From Escarpia spicata (Eukaryota; Annelida; Polychaeta; Sabellida; Siboglinidae), in contig OZ023214.1 of assembly GCA_963995525.1 (NCBI GenBank), forward strand, positions 33,282,373-33,346,372: a DNA stretch of 64,000 nt, read 5' to 3'. The translations under genes were made by a program, and so were the position numbers. The stretch's first letter is position 1. Each line of letters starts with the position of its first letter. Of this stretch, positions 49,603 through 61,457 are shown piece after piece. The notes under the pieces were generated by a model. It saw only the letters and a list, made by a program, of their open reading frames with translations. It searched no databases and had not been told where the DNA came from.

Positions 49603-49818
49603 ATGATAAGATCATACGATGCCACTGAAATGAATGCCAATGAAGTGAATTTCATTGTTGAAGAAATAGAGGTTTTTTAGTTTTCCTCATAAAAAATTGA
49701 TCAACTGCCATTACATATTCACTTGTGCTGAGTTATATCAATTAGATTCATTAATAATTGTCAAAGTACTCATACTTGTACTCATAAAAATGTACTTGGC
49801 CCCAGGTCTGGTCCCTAT

Positions 49819-51480
49819 GTCTGCTATTGATTAGATTAAACAGAGCCATTGGCTGGGGCTGACCAATTATCAAAAGATGTCTTAGCAGGAATAGTTTGCA
49901 ATGGCACTTCAGACATTCAGTGAGGCATCCACAGCAAAACCCAGAAGGCATCAGCATTGTTGTAAGAAGAAATAAGAAGTTATTGCAGGAATTGCCCCAT
50001 GGGGCGTCAGCCCATTACTACAGCCGAATGGATGTGGAAGAAAGTGAAGTCAATTTCCCAGGCTGCGAACTAGTAATAGAAATAAGACAGGCGCTGGCAT
50101 GAAGCAGTGTTTTTTCAATGCAATACCACTTTGGCATCTTATTTCTTTCACATCTCCAAGGATGTTAATTCCTAGCTGGAATGTGGTAATTTCAAGAAGT
50201 ACAAAAAGATTAACTGTCGTCCCGGCAAAAAACGGAAGGCTGTTGGCAAACACATTTGTTGATTTGGAGACTTTTCCCAAAGGAGAGTTTTGCGGCCACT
50301 TAGATCATTGGAGATTATTCTAGTGCCATGACAAGCAGGCAGCGAATCATGAATCAGACACAGATGGGATGTTTCACTTTCAATGACCTGGCCTTCGTAT
50401 GAAGTCTTTTGTATGGCATCGCTCGTGCAAATGTAATTACACAGACAAAACCAGCTTTAATTCACGACATGCACGCACACACACAGTAGGACATGGAAAG
50501 GTTTTTGGCTATTGAAGTTTTTCGTGCTGAATTCGGCTGGGATTCACTGCTATTGACGAGACAGTAATATTGTTATGAAAATCAATAATATTGTTAACTT
50601 GCTGTAATGACATCAACTGCAAATGTATTGATGTTGATTAGTAGGTGTCAGTGTATTGCTGTTGTTTCTGTGCAGCTGGTTAGCATTGCTGTTGGGGTGC
50701 TGTTAGATCTTGCTGTCAGATATTGTGTTGAGTTAATCAACCAAGAGCGGTTCTGCATTGATTCTGTTTACTTGTTTGTTTACCGTGTCTAAATCTGGTT
50801 TTTGACTTGGACAGAAGAATGTGATTATCAGAAAGACAAATAATTTATTGATTATATTACCCCATAATAATAATGGAACAGTCCACTGAATAGCACTTCT
50901 TTATACCAATATTGATAGTGACCACAATGTAGGCAAGTTATCTGGATGCTGTTTCATCGGTACAGAATTTACTAGCAAATTCTGTAACACTGATCCAATG
51001 GCTGTAAGAAAAAGCCACCTGCGAGGATTTAAAGAGTTGATAATTGTGAGACATTTCAAGTCAAGAGAGGTGTATATTATATGGTGTCTGTTTCCTGTGA
51101 TCTTTTTTATTGTGATAGGTTTAGTATTGAAGGAGATTGTGAGACTGAACCGGAATGACATCCACACTTGATAGAACTTTGGAGGACCTACACTTTGTAG
51201 ATAACACTTGCCTGTTATTACATGCACACCCATACATACAAGCTCAGATGAATGCAGATAAAAGTCTAGAACATGCAGCTGACTGACATATAATGGAAGA
51301 AGAGAAGACAGGCCCAAGGATAAATGAACATAAGAGAACACCATGGAAAGTAGACATCGAGATAATATACAACACAAGGGAAAAGATACAGACTTTTAGG
51401 AAGACATCACATCTACCTAACTGAGCAGCGTTGTGGTGGGAGACAGGAGGAACATAGGAAGTTCAGACAGTGTCAAATGC
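49819..51480. other. Nothing recognised
   Basis: Open frames up to about 158 codons (50901-51377, minus) lack known motifs. Confidence 0.5.
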
Positions 51481-51578
51481 ATTATGGGAAAGACATGTCC
51501 ATTACCTTAAAAACTGTGGGATACAGCACATTATGGGAAAGACATGTCCATTACCTTAAAAACTGTGGGATACAGCAC
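51481..51578. repeat. 49-bp tandem duplication, two units
   Basis: The unit starting ATTATGGGAAAGACATGTCC at 51481 is repeated from 51530 without change, which implies a recent duplication. Confidence 0.95.
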
Positions 51579-52059
51579 AGTTCTCAACAAGAAATAAGAT
51601 ATGAATCTCCACTAACAGTGTGAACTGTATGCGACACCTTTATGGCTTTAACAAAACCAGAACACCAGACAAATCCAATCCACAGATAGGATCACTAGTT
51701 GTGGCCTAGAGACTTTGGCTTTGTTCTCTGGGGTCTGAGCACATGTTGCATGGAGTTTTTCACCACAGTTGGCCTGTTAGTCTCAACAACGAGGTCAGTA
51801 AAGTGACTTGTTTTTGTCAACAACTTCCTGGTATTTAGCCAACACTGTTTATGTGTCCTGAGAAACCTTACACGTATTGCTAGAAAAAACAAGGTGACTA
51901 GAATTTACTAACCTGTTGTTGGAGTGTTTGGGATGAAGCTGAAGAAAGAAGATCAGTGGCTAAGCAGAGAGAGATATATTGTTTGAAGGGGTTTCTCGGA
52001 TGACAAAAGAGTGGTGTCACAATCCCCTCTGTGTTGATGTTTTTATAGCTCATTGGCTA

Positions 52060-52385
52060 GTGGAAGATTAGAGCCAGTACTATACCCAGCAAGGACTCAT
52101 TGGGAGTTTGATAAAGTGGCTAAGGATTGATGTAGCATTTTGTGTTAGTTATAATTAGTGGCATATTAGAGCCAGTAGTCAGCAAGGACTCATTGGGAGT
52201 TTGATAAAGTGGCTAAGGATTGATGTTGTAGCATTTTGTGTTAGTTATAATTAGTGGCATATTAGAGCCAGTAGTCAGCAAGGGCTCATTGGGAGTTTGA
52301 TAAAGTGGCTAAGGATTGATGTTGTAGCATTTTGTGTTGGTTATAATTAGTGGCATATTAGAGCCAGTAGTCGACAAGGGCTCGG
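52060..52385. repeat. 93-96 bp tandem repeat, about 3.3 units
   Basis: AGCAAGGACTCATTGGGAG recurs at 52088 and 52181 and, with one change, at 52277. A partial unit begins at 52371. The second and third units carry an extra GTT. The array is not coding. Confidence 0.93.
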
Positions 52386-53634
52386 AGCACACTTATGGGA
52401 TCTGGGGCATGTAATGTTTTTTATACGATAGTAATGTTCATCAGTTTTGACCATAGAGAGTAACTTCAATTGCTGGTTCACCCACATTCCACGTCCACCC
52501 ATGGGCATTATGACAACTGGACATACATAATTTACATCCATAGACACAACCAGTTTTTGGCTCAGGCATGTTTGAAGACCTTGAACGCCGAAAGTTAACA
52601 AGAAAATTAATTACAAATCATGATTTCTTTGCAATATGTCAAACATATTTGGTGTGTAAACAGACAGCTGTGAGATGGCGGTTTCTGCAACAAGCTCTCG
52701 GTCACTGGAGTACTGGAATGTACAGAAAGTGAGACAATCGCGGGTACCCACAATAAAGGTTGGATGTCGGACTTGTACTGTAGATACATGGAGGGCAATT
52801 GCAACCTCCAATTTGGTGCCACATTCATCTTGTGTGACCTCATTGGCTGTATTTGTTGGCTGGTTTGACAAGGTGATTGATAGCTTCCCTGTAGATGGTG
52901 AAAGCCCCTTTGCCTATACTCCAAGTCCCCCTGTCACTAACAGCGAATTGATTTCTTATCAGTTCATCTTCCCTCTGTGGCTCATATCCAAGGACTGACC
53001 ACTGGTCTAGTCAGAGGTATTCACAGTTGTTAAAGCATTCTGTCCTTTGGGCCTACACAGAATTGTGCTGTGAACAGTTTGATTTTTATAATCGATCATC
53101 GATTTGGCCAAACTGAATGATGATCAGTTGTGTAATTGTTCTGTGGGCAGCCATTCTGGGAAAAGTTTGTGGTAATGCTAAATGCGACCCATTGGTGGCA
53201 GATGTAAATATATGGATTTTACGGAAATATACACACCTTTTCATAATAATCACCACAGGAAATTGATTGATTGGCTCTGCAATGGTTTGATTGATGAACT
53301 TTCTGAATATGCCATCATAAGTGAAGCAGTTTTGAACGATATAAAATTATGTCAATGGCATCTTTTTACGAAACTAAAATGGGTTTTGGTCGTTCAGTAA
53401 TCATATATTTGGTAATCATATTTCATTAAAAACAAACTTGTGTACAATCAAAGTGATCACTGGTCACACAAGAGTGTAATCAGTTAATCAGTTGGAAGCA
53501 TGAATTGACCAATCATCGACAAAATGTATTGATTGGAACAACACTAGCACCGGGCATGGTGTGGAGTTGAACCCTTATTTACAGTGACCATGGTCAAACA
53601 ACCAATGTATGTTTCAATTAAAGTTATCTTGTCC
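52386..53634. other. Nothing recognised
   Basis: Overlapping frames on both strands at 52607-52998 are open for about 100 codons, but neither shows a recognisable domain. Confidence 0.45.
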
Positions 53635-53690
53635 TTGGGACAGTACTATATAATATCCTGTCCTTAGGACAGTACCATATAATTTCCATT
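53635..53690. repeat. Two direct copies of a TGTCC-GGACA palindromic word
   Basis: TGTCCTTGGGACAGTAC and TGTCCTTAGGACAGTAC lie about 31 bp apart, each followed by an AT-rich (C/T)ATATAAT word. The second core, TGTCCTTAGGACA, is palindromic apart from its centre. Confidence 0.75.
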
Positions 53691-53839
53691 TAAATTACAT
53701 TTTTCCAGCTGATACTATCATCTTCCTATTCCCTTAGCCAGGATTGTGAACATTTTCAATTTACCCGTTCTCAGTTTTTATTCACCCGGTATGCTCGTGA
53801 GAAATCCCGTTACACATGCATTGATCATTGACGTGTTGA

Positions 53840-53945
53840 ATATTCAGGGGCTGAGGCTCTACAAAAACCTCCAACTGCACCCCGTGAGGCTCACAAAATA
53901 CTCAGACTTCAAACTACACTCCTGCATTCGGCTTCACTCTTAGTA
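53840..53945 (+). repeat. Dispersed repeat fragment (AAAACCTCCAACTGCACCCC module)
   Basis: AGGGGCTGAGGCTCTACAAAA, CCTCCAACTGCACCCC and GTGAGGCTCACAAAATACTC match the 12.2, 13.7 and 35 kb modules. Confidence 0.65.
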
Positions 53946-54842
53946 CAAGACCCATTTTATGATAATGCAAACACTGTTTTGACCTTGTTATTGGGAAGAT
54001 AACACCACGTTATGGTCCAACACAAGATCGCGATATCTGAAAAATAAAAATCCTGTTATCCCAAAACTAAAAGACCCATTATTTGAAAAAGAAAAACCTG
54101 TTGCGATTTTCCAAAAACCCGTTCCAATAATGGCACAACTGACTAAGGGCCTGCTTAAGGTCACTTTGGTCAAGTCCCAAGGGTGACCATTGTACCACAC
54201 TGTTTTACCCAATGTCAGACCTGTTTAGTCAAACACACAGAATTGAATACCCATCTATCAATCATTGTGAAGTCAGTGCAGAAAGGCTACATTCGTTCCC
54301 ACAGGTCTTTCACTGTCTGCAATCGCGTGTGTATTGGAGACTGGTGCAGTGGTGACTGAAAAAAATTGTCAGATATCAAACTTGAAAAGAGGATCAGATA
54401 ATGCAGATTGTTGTGGTTGAGAATGTGACGCTACTGTCCTAGTGGGCCGGGGGGGGGGGGTTGTAATCACATTTGGATTTGAAAGTTGTCCCCCTTGCTG
54501 TGTCAACCAATCAGGTGTGTCTTTATGAAATCACTTAATTCAGTTAAGGTAGTTTGCTCCAGAGGATGTTCCAAGATATACAGATTATCTGCTGCTATCT
54601 TACATACTGTTTCATATCCATACTACTTTGAAATTTATGTGCGTTTGCATAGTTTAGGTATAGCAAATGTTAACTAAAATTTTCTCAGCTGTGTCAGTGA
54701 ACAAGAAGGAGTAGTCATTAAAAATAATAATTAGTAGTATACATGTGGTGTCCACTAGGGTGTGATGTATATGTACCAGGGGTGATATAGGAAGAGCCTA
54801 TCGACATACTGACTCCTACTCTGCTACTGTACCATGTTATTA
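53946..54842. other. Nothing recognised apart from a poly-G run
   Basis: A G run lies near 54450. No gene signature is present. Confidence 0.5.
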
Positions 54843-55440
54843 AGGACTCTCTCACTATGCTACCGAGGATATACTCTCTCTCACTGTGCTACAGAGGGTG
54901 CACGTTCTCATTGCTACTGAGGATATACTCTCTCTCACTGTGCTACAGAGGGTGCACATTCTCACTGCTACTGAGGATATACTCTCTCTCGCTGTGCTAC
55001 AGAGGATGCACTTTCTTACTGCTACTGAGGATATACTCTCTCTCACTGTGCTACAGAGGATGCACATTCTCACTGCTACTGAGGATATACTCTCTCTCAC
55101 TGTGCTACAGAGGGTGCATTTTCTTACTGCTACTGAGGATATACTCTCTCTCACTGTGCTCAGAGGGTGCACGTTCTCACTGCTACTGAGGATATACTCT
55201 CTCTCACTGTGCTACAGACGGTGCATGTTCTCACTGCTACTGAGGATATACTCTCTCTCACTGTGCTACAGATGGTGCACTTTCTCACTGCTACTGAGGA
55301 TATACTCTCTCTCACTGTGCTACAGAGGATGCACTTTCTCACTGCTACTGAGGATATACTCTCTCTCACTGTGCTATAGAGGATGCACTTTCTCACTGCT
55401 ACTGAGGATGGATTCTCTCTCTCACTATGCTACTGATGGT
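54843..55440. repeat. 54-bp minisatellite, about 10-11 units
   Basis: GAGGATATACTCTCTCTCAC starts at 54865, 54919, 54973 and so on every 54 bp. One unit near 55160 lacks a single base. Because 54 is divisible by three and the unit has few stops, several frames on both strands read as 18-residue repeats (for example CTLCSTVRESISSVAVR on the minus strand). This is a by-product of period, not evidence for a protein. Confidence 0.95.
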
Positions 55441-55740
55441 GCACTCTCTCTATTCGATGCACTCTCACTATGCTACTGAGGATGCACTCTGTCTCACTGC
55501 TACAGAGGATACATTCTCTCTGTGTTACTGATGATGCACTCTCACTGTCTGTCTGTCTCTCCCTCCTCCCTCCCTCCCTCCCTCCTCTCTCTCCCCTCTC
55601 TCTCCCTCTCTCACTCCCCCCTCTCTCACTCCCCCTCTCTCACTCCCCCTATCTCTCACTCCCCCTCTATCTCACTCCCCCTCTCACTCCCACTCTCTCT
55701 CACTCCCCTCTCTCTCCCTCCTCCCTCTAATTCCCCCCTC
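55441..55740. repeat. Degenerate CT/CCCT-rich simple sequence
   Basis: Tracts of CTCTCACTCCCC and CCTCCCTC follow on from the minisatellite, with a gradual transition between them. Confidence 0.9.
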
Positions 55741-56369
55741 ACTAATCTACAGTGCCCATAATCTGTGTGTGTTTGTTTGCAACTGTTGGTACAACAGAAG
55801 ATGGTGGTTGGCAGGGACATGCAAGTTGGCAGCTCACAGAAGGCCTGGAGGTGTTTAGGGAATAGTGCAACTGTTGATGCACAGCTGGGCCAGTCATGTC
55901 TGAGTCAGCTCTCATTACAAAGCTGCTGCAATTACAGTAAACAGTACAGCATCTGTTGGAGCTGAAACCAATACACTCACCCTTTACCTGCATCATGGTA
56001 GTTTTGCTCACGCCTTCAAAGGGTGCACCAAAAGAAACAAGGCAGTCACAGTGTTTCTTAGTCTTTCATCGTCCGTCTGCCTTATGCGAGGTCACAATTA
56101 TGCTGTGCTTTTTCCCCGTCGACTATTTTTGTTGGTGTACATGATTAGGCAGCTAACATGAGATGTAAGTGTACAGTGCTATCATTGCGCAACCTTTGGC
56201 TTGTTTCATGTCATTGGTCTATGAATTAATGACTGTGCATGCAGGCTTGCTGTATAAAGCCGCAGGGTGCTCGCAACCGGATCAGCTTTTTACACTAGTT
56301 GGATGTCAGTCCTGGCTTTATACTGTTCTCTGGCTCCGACTTACTGCGGCTTTTCTTGAGAAGAATATA
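55741..56369. other. Nothing recognised
   Basis: Short frames without motifs. Confidence 0.5.
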
Positions 56370-56695
56370 TAGTCGGGTGTCTGGGCAGATGAGCTTGGTG
56401 TTATACCCTGGACTTTATTGAACTTTGTAAAGAAACAGAAACTAAGTCATTTCGGCCATGTGAAATGGCATCAATCGCTTGAGAGACTAATAAAGGAAGG
56501 AAAAATGGAAGGCAGCAGAAGCAGAGGAAGACCTACGAGACAATGGGAGAAGGATATAGAGGAATGGATGGGAGCAGACGTCTGGCAAGAGTGGGGAGAC
56601 AGGCAAATGAAAGAGCTGTATACAGACAATCCATCAAGGCTGCAACGTCTGGAAATGGACAAGCAAACCCAGCCAGTCTGGGCATTGACTTGATG
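56370..56695 (+). pseudogene. LINE ORF2 C-terminal tail fragment
   Basis: An open frame encodes KQKLSHFGHVKWHQSLERL, then KMEGSRSRGRPTRQWEKDIEE and WMGADVWQEW before TGA. The same arrangement (L-x-F/Y-x-G-H-V-x-R, G-x-R-x-R-G-R-P-x-x-x-W-x-x-D-I-x-x-W) closes the ORF of many non-LTR retrotransposons. The RT core is missing, so this is a 3' end remnant. It is free of stops over about 91 codons and may be relatively young. Confidence 0.82.
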
Positions 56696-59600
56696 CAATA
56701 GTCACTTTCACCAGTGATGCTAGTTTCAACTTTCCAGTGCTATTCATCTCGGTCTTCAAGTTTTTGACATGATTGCTCTTTCATTCTTTGTGCACATTCC
56801 ACGATGTTAGTTTAAGATATCAAGTATCCTTTCTCTATCATTTGCTGAGCTGTGTTTGACTTTGAATGAATATTTTTGACAACCGGTGTGTGTGTGCTTT
56901 TATTTTTTAAATTAGTGGTACATTTAATGGCATCTACTTATTATTTGTATTGGAATAAATACTTTTTTAATCTGTATAGATCTTCAAAAGTATGAATAAT
57001 TGAATTTGATGATTTATATAAATACAGAATACTAAACATGTTGATCAGTCATTATTATTTTATTTATTTATTTTAACTAATTATCAAATATTAATTATGT
57101 AAATTAATTACTATGTTGTCCTGGCAATCGAAAACGTTTCCCTAGATATGTTATACATTTCCCAGCTCATTCTACAAAAACTGGTTTGACCAGTATTTTA
57201 GATGACTATCCTTATTCTCGTGTAGTCTTTGTTTCCCAAAATAAATCTTGTTACGCCCCCCATGGCCTGGGAACAGTTCTATTTCTTGCAATAAATATGA
57301 AGCAAAATAAGAGTAACTCTGTTACTAGACAACATCAACAACCATGTTGTAGATACATAGCAATATGTTGTGACTGTATGTTGATATGGCCCCCTTGAAC
57401 CGCCAGCCAGCCCTGTCCCTATATTATTGATATGCCAGATTGTCGTCCATTGCGACATAGTAATGGGAGAACCAAAACAGTCGCGAGGGAATGCCCGGCT
57501 ACGCTCGGGATTGCCATCTGAAGAAGGGAATCCAAGGGATTTGACACAATGACCTTGGAGAGAAGAGGATTATGCTCCAGTGATACGCACTGATTACTTC
57601 CTGTGCAAGGAATATCAATAGTGCGTTTGTGGCTGCTCTGGATCATGTTGTGGTCACTGCCATTGTCCTCAAAGCGCCACTCATATGGCATTTCATCGAG
57701 AGTAATATTGAGTCGATTTCTACGCTATTACTGTGGATACAACGGACAACTTCATTTGGGTTTCAAGAAATTGCATTTATCGCTCAGACGCTTGCAGCAT
57801 GCGGTTAGATGTCTGGGCGTTTGATGTTCGCTTGGCAGTGACAACGTTGAATCGAGGATGTTTATCTGTGATGTACAGAGCTGCTTATCATTATCTTTTG
57901 ATGTTCTGTTGCCAAGGCTGAAATATTGAAAGATTTTTCGCAAAAGATGGAGAAGTGTATTTTTGATACACTGATGTGTTGTTAATTACTGGCTTGTAGT
58001 GTGATGAGTTGTAATTACTTGGTTCATGAGATGAAGTCATTATGTACATGTATGTCCATTCCATGCCAACTTGTAGGTGAAACACTGGTCAGGGTTTCTT
58101 GAGGATGTCAGGATGTCATTGATACAGAACTGGGTAAAATAATCATGCATTTAAATTAAGAAAATACTTATGAAATGTACGTTTAAATTGAATATATTTC
58201 AAAGGGTGTGTTGCCAGTTAAGCAGATACAGATAACCTGGTTATATCACAGTTAAATAATTATATAGAATATTGACCACAGACAGCTATTCTCTACTGGT
58301 AGAAATGTTAAATATTCCATGTTTGTGTCTAACATTGCAAATACAGATGTTTTTGAAAAGGCGTTTGTAATTGTGCTGTCAGCAACTTAGACAAATTATG
58401 TTAATGTTATAAAAATCAATAATTCTTTTATATTAATCTGGCAAAGACACAACCAAATTTTTTTCTTTGGAAAAAGTTCCATGAAATCATGTTAACATGT
58501 TTCCAAGTAACCAGAAAAAATCAACACAACTCCATAACTTAGTCATATCCATCCCTCAAACATTCCGACTTCTAACACTACTAAAAGAAATTCCATCGAT
58601 AAACGTCATTCTTGAACTGAGGTCCGACTTGTCAATATCATAATTACTTTCTACAACAGGAAACACTGATCTGTGCCATTAATGAGATTCTCTGGTGCAA
58701 TTACTATCCGAGTGTGAATGATTGCTGGTGTAATTGCTGTATCACAGTCACTGATATGTAACCAGTCCTGAGTGGCCATCAGAATCCAATAACTGTGACC
58801 ACTTTGGCCAGGGCACTCTCATCCCCTCTGCTTGATGGTGTCCATGCTGACCAGGCTTAGCCACTGAGCTTAGCCCTGATGGTGATGAATCCCTGTGATT
58901 AACACTGATTACTAACTGAGCTTTGCCAAATTGAAGTGCTGACATATATAGTGGAAAAAGATAATGGATTACTCTGGAACAAGCCACTATTTTCTAAGGG
59001 TAGATACTTGCTGAGTACACTGTACATTGAAATAGCCGCAAGTCTGTTATTTAAGTTAGAGATCATCTTTAATATTATGATATATGTAATAACAAAATAT
59101 TATGTGTACTATTAAATGTAATTACTAATAACATAATATGTAATTAATAGTATATTATTGAATATCATTTATAATAATATATAGTTAAGAATAACATAAT
59201 TTTAAGCATAATTTATAAATTACTAATCATACTAGATATTTAAGAATAACATTATGTAATCAAGTAAATCATCAACACAGCACACGAGACATACAATATA
59301 AAAAAGGTTTGACAATCGTTACTGGTGCTGTATTTGTGTTTTGTTATATAAAATCTAGAACTAGATACATCAGTCCTGAATATATATGTTATGTTTACTT
59401 TGGGTGGCTCCTATGATTATATAGGGACCAGTTTTGGTCGTAGTATGAGTTTTCCATGCCACAGCATCTGTTTGCTTTCTTTTTGTTGCAAAATGTATAT
59501 TTTGTTGATTATAAAGTGTTATTGTATATTTAACTTTTTGTATATTTGTATGTATGTTTGTATAGTTTATACTGTTTTCTGCTGTTGGAACAAAGAAAAG

Positions 59601-59784
59601 TATCCTTATTAAGTTAAATTTAGTACATAATTCAATTGGTAAAGTCTACTATAGTAGAAATACAATTACAAGCCAAACAAATAAAGAGTGCTGAAAGGTA
59701 TTTGAGTATAATAATAATAATATTTGATTGGTGTAGACTCCATGCCTGTAAAATAACACTGTCTGCATTTAGAACATTACTGGT
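56696..59784. other. AT-rich DNA without recognisable genes
   Basis: The part at 59040-59250 is extremely AT-rich with self-complementary TAATATTA/ATAATATTA words. Frames at 57419-57921 show no motif. Nothing else stands out. Confidence 0.5.
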
Positions 59785-59921
59785 AAATTGAGACAGCCAT
59801 ATGATACTTGTATTGTTACACAATGTCCTGGGTGTATGTAGTTATATAGGGCTTTATAATAGGCGTGTCAGAAACTGTCCGTTAAGGATGATTACTGTGT
59901 AGTGCGATCATCACAGGTTGA
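59785..59921 (+). repeat. Dispersed direct repeat, copy 1
   Basis: It matches 62505-62627 at high identity: AAATTGAGACAGCCA, ATGTCCTGGGTGTATGTAGT and AGTGCGATCATCACAGGTTG. This copy has about 14 extra bases (GTCCGTTAAGGAT region). Confidence 0.92.
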
Positions 59922-60527
59922 CAACTGGGTAACTTTAACATAAATTATGGTAGTATATCAGTTGGGCAAGACAGTGTTTGATCACGAAAGAAGAAAATGC
60001 AAATGTGAACATGTATAAAAGTATTGTGATAATGTAGAATGGGTCTTTTTCTGCTACTTAAGTGGCAATGGTTGTCACAAGACTCACCTTCCAAGGAGTT
60101 TTCGATGCGATAAAAACAGAAGTAGAACGGAATAATGATGATTCAATGATGACTGCATGAAATATGTGGTAAATCTGAAGTGATGTAAGCGTTTCAATTC
60201 AGCTGAACTTCAACCGAGTCAGTGGTCTATGTTGAAATTAATATCTGAATACCTGTTGCAAAAATGTATCCTGATCATATTAACCAAATTACAAAATAAT
60301 ACCATATTCCTTTATTACCCATAGTGCAAGGATTGTTTGATTACTGTTACACCATTGTTTACAATTGTTATTAATATGAAACGTCACGGTATACACAACT
60401 ACAACCAATTACAATAGTTATCAAAATATCTCGAGGGTAGTTCATACCCGTATGTTGTCACAGGAGAAATGCTATGGTGCTCTAAATAGTCTACCGAGTC
60501 TGACCGTTGTTGTTATTTCTGTTGCAG
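59922..60527. other. Nothing recognised
   Basis: A TTGTTATTTCTGTTGCAG polypyrimidine-AG ends at 60527 and could be a splice acceptor. Confidence 0.4.
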
Positions 60528-61183
60528 GTGTGTGAACACTGACTTGGGTGGAGAACGATCACTCCGTTGGACTTAAACAGTCGACCCAGTCCCAGCTTGA
60601 ACCACCGGTCGACAACTGGCCTCAGTGAATGGGTGCCCCCATGTGGGCGTGTGTCGATCTGTGCTCGAGACGCATGGTATTTCGACAGCGATAGAGGAAG
60701 TGTAACCATACATAGGATCGCGGCAGATCAGTTGTCGGCTGTTGAAGCAGTGAATGGAGTCATTCAGCTGCGTTGAACAGTGAGGGCATGTGGTAAGACT
60801 GGCGTTTCATTGTTGTTGGCATCGCTGAATCTTACGTAGGGAGAACACGATTGGTGTGTATATGCTTGCGTCAAGCGGATCAATCTTGTGCCGTTTTGTG
60901 TCGCTAGTCACTGCCAGAGCCTTCTCTTGTCTCTTGGTTGTTCAACGTGATTTTCCAAATTAGATCCAATGTGATGTGTACTTGATGACGTCATACCTCT
61001 TGTAGATGCTAATGTAAATTGCACACGGACAGGAAAAAGATCGCAGGATTGTTGGATTACTCTCGCACCAATCTTAGTTTATCGATAGGCAACAATGGTG
61101 TCATCCTGCTGAGGGTTCCACTGTCTCCCAAGCGAACTTGTCGGATTACAACACCGCAATCATTGCATGTATAACGTCCCAAG
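60528..61183 (+). promoter_or_regulatory. Possible 5' leader / promoter-proximal region of the PPP1R16 gene
   Basis: This is GC-richer than the flanks. If the acceptor-like site at 60527 is used, it would be 5' untranslated sequence of the coding exon. Otherwise the promoter lies here. No TATA box is seen. The coding ATG at 61184 has a strong context (AAGATGG). Confidence 0.35.
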
Positions 61184-61457
61184 ATGGCGGAACACTTGGA
61201 TCTCGTCTCTGAGTTAAACTCGGTGGAGAGGATGAGCACACTCGACCGCCTGAAGCACGCGAAGAAGCGGCGCGCGCAACAGCTCAAGAAGTTCGTGCAG
61301 TACGAGAAGCAGCTCGAGAAGGAACAGCACAAGCGGCGCAAGGTATGCACCGCCGGCGCCACTGCCGGCAAACGACCTGCAAAGAAGGCTCGGAAAGTCT
61401 GCTTCATCAACGACATCATGCTGCTGGAGGCGGCCGCGCGGAACGACCTCGACGAAG
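61184..61457 (+). CDS. PPP1R16: First coding exon of a PPP1R16-family PP1 regulatory subunit (MYPT3/TIMAP)
   Basis: This exon encodes the N-terminus of a myosin-phosphatase-targeting-type subunit, which binds the PP1 catalytic subunit and carries ankyrin repeats. Vertebrate members have a C-terminal CAAX box that anchors them to membranes. Residues 1-30 read MAEHLDLVSELNSVERMST and then DRLKHAKKRR, closely matching known family N-termini. A Lys/Glu-rich helix follows (AQQLKKFVQYEKQLEKE) and a basic stretch, then KVCF at 71-74, an RVxF-type PP1 docking motif. The first ankyrin repeat starts with IMLLEAAARNDLDE (78-91). The exon ends in phase 1 at a G|GTTAGT donor (61458-61463). The exon is much GC-richer than its surroundings. 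Following exons lie beyond the window. Family identity is secure, but which paralogue is not. Confidence 0.93.

Larger units (their letters stand above)
47040..49810 (+). mobile_element. hAT element with transposase remnant and internal foldback
   Basis: The ends are CAGACCTGGGGCTGAAGTAC at 47040 and, inverted, GTACTTGGCCCCAGGTCTG ending at 49810. The flanking octamers are GTCCCCAT (47032-47039) and GTCCCTAT (49811-49818), an 8-bp duplication with one difference. Both subterminal regions are packed with GTACTC words. Inside lies the C-terminal hAT dimerisation region of a transposase, plus a large inverted repeat that looks like a later insertion. The element is about 2.8 kb and appears unable to move by itself. 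Confidence 0.9.

Noticed and set aside
52607..52998. Overlapping 86-107 codon frames on both strands
   Set aside because: No recognised domain. Antiparallel open frames of this size occur by chance.
54855..55479. Repeat proteins with 18-residue units
   Set aside because: The 54-bp period makes several frames open at once. A one-base deletion in one unit shows the frame is not protected.
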